64,000 nt of DNA from Diadema setosum (lineage: Eukaryota > Echinodermata > Echinoidea > Diadematoida > Diadematidae): contig CM067064.1 of assembly GCA_033980235.1 (NCBI GenBank), positions 33,821,497 through 33,885,496 of the forward strand, given 5' to 3'. The notes below the pieces were generated by a model. It was not told where the DNA came from. It saw nothing but the letters and a program-made list of their open reading frames with translations, and searched no databases. Positions 46,642-56,993 of the stretch are shown here, piece by piece (within the stretch, counting starts at the first letter, position 1; every line of letters begins with the position of its first letter). Both the position numbers and the translations under genes were made by a program.

Positions 46642-49554
46642 CATGCCAATGATTATTACTTCCCTAAAAACACCATTGACGGTATTCATCAGGTCTATTA
46701 TTTCTGCTTTAAAAAGGCGAGAAAGAAAATGTAGGTGACATACAGAAGCGCAGATAGTTACGACGTATTACAATGATTTGGTTTATGAACACAAAGAGCA
46801 TCAATTGATGCAATAGCTATTTCATTGACCTCCTGTGTTTTCCACCGATGACACGATATCTAACAGAATGTATTGAAAAAACAAGATCAATAAATTATTT
46901 TGAATCTGCTGGATGCAATGGCCTTCGTTATTTCATTGAGTAATAGCTACATGGTTATCTATAATAAGATAGCTTTGTCAATGTTTGTACACATTCTGTA
47001 GTAGCTCAGTTGCTCTCACCTTAAATTATACATTTCACATGATTGGATTATGGCAAAGGTTTCTCGTTGGAGTCATTAACACAACATTTTGCTAAACTGT
47101 TGTCAGGAAAAGAATCAAATATCGGGCGTAAGTGAGCTTAATTGATTCATGATACACCTAGATCAGTGCCCCAAACTTTTACGTCATGCGTGTGTATGTG
47201 TGTACGTGTGTTTATTCAGATTCGAGATGACGATGAATGAGTTGCAGCCGTTGTACGAGAGAAGTTATGACAAGATTTTTTTTTGTCGTAGGCGTACACT
47301 TGTTATTCTTCCTTAAATGGTTCTAGAATATTGGGTAACATTCTTTTTATTTCAGGCCTAGTTATGAAGAGCTAATTGATGGACTGTAGTACGAAACGCA
47401 CTGCAATTCATTTGCGGCGGCATCGAATTGCAAGTAAATCATTGTGCTACTTTCAAATGTGGAACAGCGCTATGAATGAAAACAATTAATAAAGCATTCA
47501 TTTATATATTCAGTCAATTATTGTTTACTTTGCTCTATTCTTCGGTGTCCGTTACTAATCATAGATAGCTGGGGTAAGGGACTCGTACCTGGAAAGAGAA
47601 TGACAACAATGAGGATGGTGGGGGAAGAGGGCGAGACAAATGTTATTGGATGATAGAGGAGTGGAGAGAATCAATTTACTATGACCCAACGTATCGATAC
47701 GGCCAAACATGTTTCTAAAATAAGGTTTGCCAATGGTATGAGAAGGGCGTACCGGTAAATACCAGGTTAATTTGAAAGGGGCACCAACAAAACAGATAAG
47801 GGGTGTAAGATTCTTGCTGCCGTGTGGCTGGCCATAGGGGTAATAATCGCGCGGCGCCAAACGAAAAGTCAATCAGAGCTGGCATTGTGTAATCAGCTCG
47901 CGCCGTGTGTGTGCGTGAAGGCACTCCGAAAGCGCAATCTCGGCACCGAGTTAATTGCCCCCATCTAGCGTCGCAGTCCATACATGTCTCTCCCAGCCCT
48001 ATTAGTCTGATAACAGAGACTACAATGTGATACTAACTTATCTTTTGCATGTATGTTTATTTCATATTTATCAGGCTGTCAGACTGGATGGCAGTAATAC
48101 CCTCCATAGTCCCTCTTATAGCGTCCAGGGATCCATATTCGAGTGTATAGCTTGCAGGGTTGTCTCGGGCATATTTTCAATGCGGCACCTCTAAATTGAA
48201 ACCAAATAAGCGGATCAACCTATGTCGTATGTCACGTTCCGGGTGTTCTGTCGAATCAAATCTGTTGGTGCCTCCAAGTTGTGATGACTTGCCGTGTTCG
48301 TTCAGACGATGGTCTCCCTGTTTCGCGGTAAAAATCAATTCCGATTCCGACGGATGCTTTTTTATACTAATATTAAAGTGGGAAGTTCCTTGGTTAGGCG
48401 ACAATAAAAACTCCGTTGACATCGTTCTACATAGCTCTCCTATGTGTGCATAATACCATCTCTCCTTATGAATATTTATTTCAAAAGTTGTTGACGAATT
48501 GCTCTCTGACACGACTTATTTTCTAGTAATAGTGGTTTAAATCTTATGCACATTAAAACGCCTTTCTGGAGTCTAAAACCGGCATGTCTTTCAAGGGCAG
48601 ATGAGGCTGCTAGCTAATCGTACCTAACGCGGTAAAGACCAGCTTTCAATACTTGGTTTAGTACAACGCCAGGGCATTGTGCTTATACTTACCTACCACG
48701 CGCAAAAGTTATGCTCTTCATCCGACCTCTCTCAGAACTATAGCTAAGTAGGCTATGTACCTCTGCGCTCGCTGGGTGCACTACTTCACCAAGAACGTTG
48801 ATGATGATGATATTCTGTTATCGTGTTCAAATTGTATTGAGGCGCAAAATTGGGCACGCGCAGTTCTTTTATATTGTGATTGAACTCTGTTTTCATTTTA
48901 ATCACTTCCTGACAGCATTCTTGACACTATCTTCAACATCCACATTGAGGGAAGTTCTTGAAGTGAGGTGGAAAGAATGTTAGTTTCGAAAATGACATTG
49001 TACTTTCTGTTTCAAAGCAGAAGGTTAGATAGCTATACTCAATTCAGATGATTCTTTGTGTAAATCTTAGAATGCCTGTTTTCTCAACTAAAGTCACTAT
49101 CAAAGATTTCTTATAACTTTAAAGTCAAGAGTGAAAAGATCCACCACAGTATCAATATCAGCCAGACGCTGATGGTAGCGTATTAGACGTTCTCGCTTTG
49201 AAATCACTCACATTGTCGAAACGTTTGTTTTTGTTTACTTGTTTGGTTGTTTTGTTTTTGTTTTTTTGTTTTTTGCTGTTCCAATCGAATAACCTCCTTG
49301 TTCTTGTTCTGTACAGGCCTACATACCAGCAGTATAATAAATCGTAAGAATGAATCACACGCATATCATTACACGTCGCTGTCTAATAATCCTGCATTTT
49401 CTTTTCTCTCTAAAACTGAGAATAACCTTATCACTATAATCCAATCGTTGAATTCTCTGATTTTGTTTTAACTTTGAAAGATTATCGTGATCATTATACA
49501 GCGAATTTATTACGTACTTGTTCTAATATGTCGTTATTTCATGTGCGACTTTTC
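46642..49554. other. Non-coding, no gene seen
   Basis: About 2.9 kb of low-repeat, AT-rich DNA. Overlapping minus-strand ORFs at 47555-47981 and an antisense pair at 48160-48512 have no recognisable domains and shadow one another. This is one of the least repeat-marked stretches, so an unrecognised exon cannot be excluded. Confidence 0.4.
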
Positions 49555-49605
49555 ATTGAAAATTTTCAGAAATAAAATCTGAACTGATCTGAACTGAACT
49601 GAGCC
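49555..49605 (+). repeat. LINE-type tail with (GAACT)n
   Basis: ATTTTCAGAAATAAAATCTG followed by GAACTGATCTGAACTGAACT. Same pentamer as at 11639-11660; AATAAA-like signal present. The LINE body upstream is not recognisable. Confidence 0.45.
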
Positions 49606-50042
49606 ATTCAAGAAGTTGTTGCGAAGCCGTTAGGTAAGTTGTCTTTGACGTTAACCTATTGACAGGTAAGATAAGACCGGCCATCGTAACACCAGCCCGG
49701 GACGCGTACCCGGGACTCCCTCCCCAGACGGCAGGGGTAACAGATCTTGCTCGCTGGCAACACACCCTCTCGACCTTCCTCGAGTCTGGCGGAGTGTTTA
49801 TCAAACACACGACTCCCCACTATGAGTTGAGGCTAAGTAGTCTCATGGGTAATAGGCTAGGCGTAAACGACCAAGAGCCCTGATTATTTTGATCTCATTA
49901 CATTTTTTTCTCTCTCTACCCCCTCTCCCTTTTTTGTCATCCTCCCCTTCATATATCTTATCTTCTTGCCCTGTACTTTGCGCACACTGACGTATGAAGA
50001 TACACTTCTCTTTTCCCACATTCTCTCCAGTTTGTTCTTTTT
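49606..50042. other. Non-coding; short GC-rich patch
   Basis: GC-rich patch at 49680-49800 with CCCGGGACGCGTACCCGGGA. A 74-codon plus-strand ORF (49659-49883) and an 85-codon minus-strand ORF cover it; neither is recognised. Confidence 0.35.
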
Positions 50043-50134
50043 AGGTGATCCGAGTATCCTCTCGGATCACCTTCTGTATCTGTACGGATTCTTTCTTCTT
50101 TTTTAGGTGATCCGAGTATCCTCTCGGATCACCT
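50043..50134 (+). repeat. Tandemly duplicated 5' hairpin of B1
   Basis: Two identical 30-nt hairpins at 50043-50072 and 50105-50134, 62 bp apart, each followed by TGTATCTGTACGGATTCTTT. Same arrangement as at the head of A1. Confidence 0.95.
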
Positions 50135-50307
50135 ATTGTATCTGTACGGATTCTTTCTTCTTCTTCTTCTTCTTTATTTCTTTCTCCTCAAATCTTGTGC
50201 AGAGGTTAACTCAAAAAGTCCCCAACCTATCACTTTCAAACTTATACCATATATGTATCATGTCCTAAGGACGACAGATCTAGTGTATCAATGTGATCAG
50301 TTAACCG

Positions 50308-50326
50308 TGACGTCATTATGACGTCA
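50308..50326 (+). promoter_or_regulatory. Twin TGACGTCA (CRE octamers), B1
   Basis: Octamers at 50308-50315 and 50319-50326, starts 11 bp apart. TGACGTCA is the consensus full-length CREB/ATF site. The pair and its spacing are kept in B2 and B3. Function not shown. Confidence 0.5.
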
Positions 50327-50560
50327 TTATCTGAAATCACGTTTACATCAATATCTCATTAATGGAACGGAATTTTTGAATGAAATTAATTTATCATATA
50401 GTTCAAGTCAAGGTCTATTGATATATTTCATAAAATTTAGTCACGTTCATAGTAAACGAGCGCGTACGCGCGCGTTGAAATTTTAACATGCTCCAATCGA
50501 GCTCAAAATTGTTTTGCACACGTTTCAGGTCATTTGGAGTATTTCAGAAAAAATCGACGG

Positions 50561-50584
50561 ACGCGTACGCGCGCGCGCATATAC
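50561..50584. repeat. Alternating purine-pyrimidine tract, B1
   Basis: Twenty-four nucleotides of strict alternation, mostly CG (ACGCGTACGCGCGCGC...), a Z-DNA-type sequence. B2 and B3 have the longer, 33-nt version. Confidence 0.85.
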
Positions 50585-51128
50585 TCACGCACAGCTCATA
50601 TGCAATAGAAATTTCCCGTTTTTTCACACGTATCGGATGTCTAAAATGTCAAGGAATGTTTCTACCAAGTTTCAAGTCAATCCGACTCAATATGACGTCA
50701 TACAGGCCCGTCAAAGTTGAAATTCCGCGCGCGCGTCAATGGCGATATACAGTGCAACAATGCCAAAAAACCGCCAAATTTAAATCCGATTTTACTCGTC
50801 AGGATGGACGGTGACCCCCCATTTTCTTTACATATTTTGAAAGCTGATGAGTTGTACATATCATTTTATGGGTTGGCGATACTGAAAAAATGATTAAAAG
50901 ATATCAAATTTCTTAAAAAAGTAAAAAAAAGTAAATGTTCAAAATGACGTCATCAAAATTCAAGTTCACTCGAGCGTATCTCACTCATCCTTTGCCGATT
51001 TTCACCTAACTTTCAGTATGTTGTAGCTTATTTAATATTTTTTCATATTTATAATTACAAAGTTTTGATTGGATGACGTCATCACCTCGTAAAAATGGAT
51101 TGAATGTATCCTTGTAAAATTTGACCAG

Positions 51129-51257
51129 TTTACGTGTTATCTCTATGGGAGAGCAGTTTTTCTGGAAGTGAAAATTGATATGACTATCTTTTTCGAGCAC
51201 TAGCTCACTTATGCTTCGGTGAATTTTTCCCAGATTTTAATATGTTGTAGCTGAGAC
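51129..51257 (+). repeat. A/B shared core (B1)
   Basis: TTTACGTGTTATCTCTATGG to ATGTTGTAGCTGAGAC, 129 bp. A second, shorter-headed copy (ACGTGTTATCTCTATGGGAG ... ATGTTGTAGCTGAGAC) follows at 51698-51821. Confidence 0.75.
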
Positions 51258-51507
51258 TTTGGACTATCGTAAGTGTGCCCTTCGTTTTTTCATACGATGT
51301 CGGGATCACGTCAAAAAACTTACTTGAAATTAAAGTTTATCTTCGATGTATTGAAATATTTCTTTCTTTTTGCAACGTTATGTGCAATAACTCAAGAAAA
51401 ACATACCCTATCACCACCATATTTTGCACATGTTTAGTTCATGTCACGAACATAATTTCATAAAATAACAACGACTTGATCAGACGCCATCTTGGGTATG
51501 TAAATTA

Positions 51508-51669
51508 GGGTCAAAGGTCATAGATGTTTCATCCTGTATCTTGGTGAATACATGTCCTATCTTTGCCATATTTTGCACACGTAAAGACCATGTTACAGGG
51601 ATCATTTCATAAAATAACCATTTTTTGCTCAGATGCCATCTTGTCTGTGCAAAGTGGGGTCAAAGGTCA
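51508..51669 (+). promoter_or_regulatory. DR1 pair (GGGTCAAAGGTCA x2), B1
   Basis: Consensus direct repeats with 1-bp spacer at 51508-51520 and 51657-51669, starts 149 bp apart. DR1 is the HNF4/RXR-type nuclear receptor site. Both sit in the same ~149-bp repeated unit, preceded by GCCATCTTG. Confidence 0.5.
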
Positions 51670-51874
51670 TATGTACTTCTTTTTCTATTTTCGCTATGAC
51701 GTGTTATCTCTATGGGAGGGAATTTTTTAGATGTGAAAATTGACATGACTCTCTTTATCGAGCACTATCTTACTTATGCTTCGGTGAATTTCTCTCAGAT
51801 TTTAGTATGTTGTAGCTGAGACTTTGCACTATCAGGACTCGAATCATTGATTGAAAAAGAAATCGGATCACCTT

Positions 51875-51907
51875 AATTTGTCAGTGATGACAAATTACAA
51901 TCTCTAG
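51875..51907 (+). repeat. 3' terminal hairpin of B1
   Basis: Stem AATTTGTC/GACAAATT, loop AGTGAT, then ACAATCTCTAG. Same at 54173-54205 (B2) and, inverted and slightly diverged, at 54612-54643 (B3). Confidence 0.9.
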
Positions 51908-52043
51908 TTTTCTTTATTTCTCCCCAAAATTTGTGCAGAGGTTAACTCAGAAAGTGCTATGCCTATGAAGTTCAAACTTATACCATGTATGCATCATGTC
52001 CCAAAGACGACAAATCTAATGTATCATTGTGATCAGTCGACCG

Positions 52044-52062
52044 TGACGTCACTATGACGTCA
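52044..52062 (+). promoter_or_regulatory. Twin TGACGTCA (CRE octamers), B2
   Basis: Octamers at 52044-52051 and 52055-52062, again 11 bp apart. Confidence 0.5.
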
Positions 52063-52304
52063 TTATATGAAAACACATTTTCATGCATATCTCATTAATG
52101 GAATTGTATATTTCAATGAAATTTACGTCACATATATTTCAAGTCAAGCGCATTTTAATCATATCCTCAAAGTTTATTTTTATTTCAAAACGCGCGCGTA
52201 CGCGCGCGTTGAAATATTTGTATGCTCAAATCGAGCTCAAATTTTTTTTGCACACGTTTCAGACCATTTGGAGCATTTTTGGAAAAATTGAAAAAATCGG
52301 ACGG

Positions 52305-52337
52305 ACGCGTACGCGCGCGCACATATACGCACGCACA
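52305..52337. repeat. Alternating purine-pyrimidine tract, B2
   Basis: Thirty-three nucleotides of strict alternation (ACGCGTACGCGCGCGC then ACATATACGC then ACGCACA). A (CG)-rich palindrome also lies at 52191-52209. Confidence 0.85.
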
Positions 52338-52871
52338 GCTAATATGAAATAGAAATTTTCAATTTTTTCACACGGATCGGATGTCCGAAATGTCAAGGAA
52401 TATTTCTACCAAGTTTCAAGTCGATCCGACTCAATATGACGTCATACGGGCCCGTCAAATTCAAAATTCCGCGCGTGCGTCAATGGGGATACACAGTGCA
52501 ACTATGCCAAAAAACCGCCAATTTTAAATCGGATTTTACTCGTCAGGATGGACGGTGACCCCCCATTTTCTTTACATATTCTGAAAGCTGATGAGTTGTA
52601 CATGTCATTTCATGGGCAGGCTATGCTAACAAAATGATTAAAAGATATCAAATTTCTTAATAAAGTAAAAAAAGTAAATTTTCAAAATGACGTCATCAAA
52701 TTTCAAGTTTATTCGAGCGTATCTCACTAATCCTTTGCCAATTTTCACCCAAATTTCGATATGATGTAGCTTATTTAATGTTCTTTCATAAGTGTAATTA
52801 AACAACTTTGATTTAATGACGACATTACCTCGAAAAAATGGATTGAAGGTAACCTTGTCAAATTTGACCAG

Positions 52872-53000
52872 TTTACGTGTAATCTCTATGGGAGTGCATT
52901 TTTTATGGAAATGAAAATTGACATGACTATCTTTATCGAGCACTAGCTCACTTATGCTTCGGTGAATTTCTCTAAGATTTTGTTATGATGTAGCTGAGAT
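52872..53000 (+). repeat. A/B shared core (B2)
   Basis: TTTACGTGTAATCTCTATGG to ATGATGTAGCTGAGAT, 129 bp. A second partial core lies at about 53444-53562. Confidence 0.7.
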
Positions 53001-53250
53001 GTAGGGCTATCGTAAGTGTGCCCTTCGTTTTTTCATACGTTGTCGGGATCACGTGAAAAAAATTGGTTGAAATTGAAGTTTATCTTCGATGTATTGAAAT
53101 ATTTCTTTCTTTTTGCATTTTTCTTTGCAATAACTCAAGAAAAACAGCCCCTATCACCTTCATATTTTGCATATGTTTAGTTCATGTCACGAACATTATT
53201 TCACAAAATAACAACTACTTGATCAGACGCCATCTTAGGTATGTAAATTA

Positions 53251-53412
53251 GGGTCAAAGGTCATAAATGTTTCATCCTGCATCTTGGTAAATATATGTCC
53301 TATCTTTCTCATATTTTGCACACGTAAAGACCATGTTACAAGGATCATTTCACAAAATAACCACTAATTGCTCTGATGCCATCTTGGGTGTGCAAAGTGG
53401 GGTCAAAGGTCA
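53251..53412 (+). promoter_or_regulatory. DR1 pair, B2 (first)
   Basis: GGGTCAAAGGTCA at 53251-53263 and 53400-53412, 149 bp apart. Confidence 0.5.
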
Positions 53413-53815
53413 TACGTACTTCTTTCTCAATCTTCGCTATTACGTGTTATCTCTATGGGAGGGAGTTTTTCTAGATGTGAAAATTGACATGACTATCTTT
53501 ATCAAGCACTATCTCACTTATGCTTCAGTGAATTTCTCCTAGATTTTAATATGTTGTAGCTGAAACTTTGTGCTATCATATGAGTGCCCTTTGTTTCTCA
53601 CACGATGTCGTTATCACGTCAAAATACTTGGTTGAAATTAAAGTTCATCAACGATGTATTGAAATATTTCTTTCTTTGCGCAACTTTCTTTGCAAAAACT
53701 CAAGAAAAACATGCTCTATCACCACCATATTTTGCACATGTTTAGTTCATGTCACCGACATTATTTCATAAAATAACGACTTCTTGATCAGACGCCATCT
53801 TGGGTGTGTAAATAA

Positions 53816-53977
53816 GGGTCAAAGGTCATAATTGTTTCATCTTGTACCTTGGTGAATGCCTGTCCTATCTTTCCCATATTTTGCACACTTATAGACGATG
53901 TCGCAAGAATCATTTCACAAATTAACCACTTCTTCCTCAGGTGCCATCTTGGGAGTGTAAAGGTGGGTCAAAGGTCA
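53816..53977 (+). promoter_or_regulatory. DR1 pair, B2 (second)
   Basis: GGGTCAAAGGTCA at 53816-53828 and 53965-53977, 149 bp apart. B2 thus has two tandem copies of the segment that B1 has once. Confidence 0.5.
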
Positions 53978-54205
53978 TATGTATTTGTTGCTGTATCTCC
54001 GTTATCTAGTGTATAAAGAATTTAGTACCAAGGATGGCAGATATGACTCCCTTTTCTAAATGAGAATCCAAACATCACACGGCCAATGTCTCTAAACACA
54101 GATGAAACCTGTATGGTCATGCGTACTGCGATCAGGACTCGAATCATTGATAAAAAAAAATCGGATCACCTTAATTTGTCAGTAATGACAAATTACAATC
54201 TCTAG

Positions 54206-54611
54206 TTTTAATTTTTTTTTTCTGTTTGCCAGCAACGAAACAATGCTAATCTTATACCAAATTACCATTACAGAATAGGTCTACATTATCTCGCTTATCA
54301 TCGATTGTATTTACTTACAGTAGTATTTTCACTTGCTATCATGAAATAAGTCTCACTAATTTCGCATAACTATGTATATGTTTAATGTTATGCTGCAATT
54401 ATACTTTGTTGGAAATGAAATGAAAAAAAAATGAAATGAAATGGAATGAGATGAGATGAGATGAGATGAGATGAAATGAAATGAAATGAGATGAGATGAG
54501 ATGAGATGAGATGAGATGAGATGAGATGAGATGAAATGAAATGAGATGAGATGAGATGAAATGAAATGAAATGAAATGAAATGAAATGACTTGAAATGAA
54601 ATGAAATAAAA
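54206..54611. repeat. Spacer with (ATGAG/ATGAA)n microsatellite
   Basis: About 210 bp of T-rich unique sequence, then roughly 200 bp (54412-54608) of ATGAA and ATGAG pentamers. The array resumes at 57203 on the far side of B3. Confidence 0.9.
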
Positions 54612-54836
54612 CTAGACTTGGAATTTGTCAAGACTGACAAATTAGGTGATCCGATTTTTTTTTAATCAATGATTCGAGTCCTGATCGCAATAGGCATGAC
54701 CATATAGGTTTCATCTGTGTTTAGAGACATTGGACGTATGATATTTGGATTCTCATTTAGAAAAGAGAGTCAGGTCTGCTATCTTTGTTACCAAATTCGG
54801 TATACACTATAACGAAGATACAGAATGAAGTATATT

Positions 54837-54998
54837 TGACCATTGACCCAACTTTGCACAGCCAAGATGGCATCTGAACAAAAAGTGGTTATTTTGTGAA
54901 ATGATTCTTGTAACATGGCCTTTGCGTGTGCAAAATATGGGAAAGATAGGACATGTATTCACCAAAATACAGGTTAAAACATTTATGACCTTTGACCC
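54837..54998 (-). promoter_or_regulatory. DR1 pair, B3 (distal; one site degenerate)
   Basis: TGACCTTTGACCC at 54986-54998 is a perfect DR1. Its partner at 54837-54849 reads TGACCATTGACCC, one base off. Starts are 149 bp apart. Confidence 0.45.
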
Positions 54999-55622
54999 TA
55001 ATTTACATACCCAAGATGGTGTCTGATCAAGTAGTTGTTATTTTATGAAATAATGTACGTGACATAAACTAAACATGTGCAAAATATGGGGATGATAGGG
55101 GCTGTTTTTCTTGAGTTATTGCAAAGAAAGTTGCAGAGAGAAAGAAATATCTCAATACATCGAACATAAGTTTGATGTCAACCAAGTTTTTTGACGTGAT
55201 CTCGGCGTCGTATGAAAAAATGGAGAATCACTGATGATAGCCCAAAGTCTCAGTTACAACATACTAAAATCTGGGAGAAATTTACAGAAGAGTAAGTGAG
55301 GTAGTGCTCGATAAAGACCGTCATGTCAATTTTCATTTCCAGAAAAATTCCCTCCCATAGAGATAACACGTAAACTGGTTAAATTTGACAAGGTTACATT
55401 ATATCCATTTTCACGTGGTGAAGACATCATCCGATTAAAACTTTGATTAACAAAACTTAAAGAGTACTACATTGGCTACAACATACTAAAATCTGGAAGA
55501 AATTCACCGAAGGGTAACTGAGATAGTCGTCGATAAAGACAATCATGTCAATTTTCACATCTAGAAAAATTCCCTCCCATAGAGATAACACGTCATAATG
55601 AAGATAAAGAAAGAAGTACATA

Positions 55623-55784
55623 TGACCTTTGACCCTACTTTGCACAGACAAGATGGCGTCTGAGCAAAAAGTGGTTATTTTGAGAAATGATTCTTGTAAC
55701 ATGGTCTTTACGTATGCAAAATATGGGAAAGATAAGACATGTATTCACCAAGATACAGGATGTAACATTTTTGACCTTTGACCC
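55623..55784 (-). promoter_or_regulatory. DR1 pair, B3 (proximal)
   Basis: TGACCTTTGACCC at 55623-55635 and 55772-55784, 149 bp apart. Confidence 0.5.
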
Positions 55785-56034
55785 TAATTTACATACCCAA
55801 GAAGGTGCCCGATCAAGTAGTTGTTATTTTATGAAATAATGTCCGTGACATAAACTAAACATGTGCAAAATATTGGGCTGATAGAGCTTGTTTTTCTTGA
55901 GTTATTGCAAAGAAAGTTGCAGAAAGAAAGGAATATGAAAATACATGGAAGATAAGCTTTAATTTCAACCAAGTTTTTGGGCATGATGCCGACTCCGTAT
56001 GAAAAAACGAAGGGCATCCTTACGATAGCCCAAA

Positions 56035-56163
56035 GTCTCAGCTACAACATATTAAAATATGGGAGAAATTCACCGAAGCATAAGTGAGCTAGTGCTCGAT
56101 AAAGATAGTCATGTCAGTTTTCATTTCCAGAAAAACTGCACTCCCATAGAGATAACACGTAAA
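56035..56163 (-). repeat. A/B shared core (B3)
   Basis: Plus-strand GTCTCAGCTACAACAT to ACGTAAA spans the same 129 bp. A second partial core lies further along the element, at about 55477-55592. Confidence 0.7.
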
Positions 56164-56698
56164 CTGGTCAAATTTAACAATGTTACTTTTAATCCCTTTT
56201 TACGAGGTGATGCCGTCATCCAATCAAATTGTTGTTATTATATATCTGAAAGACCATTTAATAAGCTACAACATATTGAAATTTGGACGGAAATCAACTA
56301 AAGAGTAGGTGAGATATGCTTGAATGAACTTGAAATTTGATGACGTCATTTTGAAAATTTACTTTTTTAACTTTATTAAGAAATTTGATATATTTTAATC
56401 ATTTTTCCAGCATTGCCAACACATGAAATGACATGTACACCTCATCAGCTTTCAGAATGTGTAAAGAAAATGGGGGGTCACCGTCCATCCTGACGAGTAA
56501 AATCGGATTTAAAATTGGCAGTTTTTTGGCATTGTTGCACTGTATATCGCCATTGACGCGCGCGCGGAATTTCAACTTTGACGGACCCGTATGACGTCAT
56601 TTTGAGTGGGATTGACTTGAAACTTGGTAGAAATATTCCTTGACATTTCAGACATCCGATCAAAGTGAAAAAATGGGAAATTTTCATTGCATATGAGC

Positions 56699-56731
56699 TG
56701 TGCGTGCGTATATGTGCGCGCGCGTACGCGT
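56699..56731. repeat. Alternating purine-pyrimidine tract, B3
   Basis: Thirty-three nucleotides of strict alternation, the inverted counterpart of 52305-52337. Confidence 0.85.
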
Positions 56732-56974
56732 CCGTCCGATTTTTTCAATTTTTCAAAAAATGCTCCAAATGGTCTGAAACGTGTGCAAAAAAAATTTCAG
56801 CTCGATTTGAGCATACAAATATTTCAACGCGCGCGTACGCGCACGTTTTAAGAGAAAATATGAATTTTGATAATATGAGTAGAATGTGCATAACTTGAAA
56901 TATATGTGACGTAAATTTCATTGAAAAATTGCATTACATTAATGAGATATGAATGGAAATGTGTTTTCATATAA

Positions 56975-56993
56975 TGACGTCATAGTGACGTCA
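56975..56993 (-). promoter_or_regulatory. Twin TGACGTCA (CRE octamers), B3
   Basis: Octamers at 56975-56982 and 56986-56993, 11 bp apart. Confidence 0.5.

Larger units (their letters stand above)
50043..51907 (+). mobile_element. Family B, copy B1: Helentron-like non-autonomous element
   Basis: The 5' hairpin AGGTGATCCGAG...CTCGGATCACCT is duplicated. Inside the 3' end the arm CGGATCACCT (51865-51874) is followed by the hairpin AATTTGTC-AGTGAT-GACAAATT (51875-51896) and 11 nt ending TCTCTAG. CTAG fits the CTRR terminus of Helitrons, and T flanks both sides. The 1.9-kb interior is non-coding with TGACGTCA octamers, alternating CG tracts, a 129-bp core and a DR1 pair. No Rep-helicase, so any movement needs a partner elsewhere. 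Confidence 0.7.
51908..54205 (+). mobile_element. Family B, copy B2, joined head-to-tail, 5' hairpin missing
   Basis: Follows the CTAG of B1 directly with TTTTCTTTATTTCTCCCC, equivalent to B1 from about 50170. It therefore lacks the hairpin block, exactly as A2 does. It carries the twin octamers, the 33-nt alternating tract, the core and two DR1 pairs, and ends in the hairpin and TCTCTAG. 2.3 kb, no ORF. Confidence 0.7.

Noticed and set aside
47555..47981. 105- and 88-codon minus-strand ORFs
   Set aside because: Two frames overlap, neither has a domain; the stretch is unrepetitive, so I note it as unknown and do not call a gene.
50043..50134. CRISPR-like repeat-spacer array
   Set aside because: Only two palindromic repeats in a eukaryotic repeat context, with the spacer itself duplicated; it is the doubled 5' hairpin of family B.
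54412..54608. Telomere-like or satellite array
   Set aside because: Pentamers are ATGAA/ATGAG, not TTAGGG-like, and the array is only about 250 bp in total, interrupted by B3.
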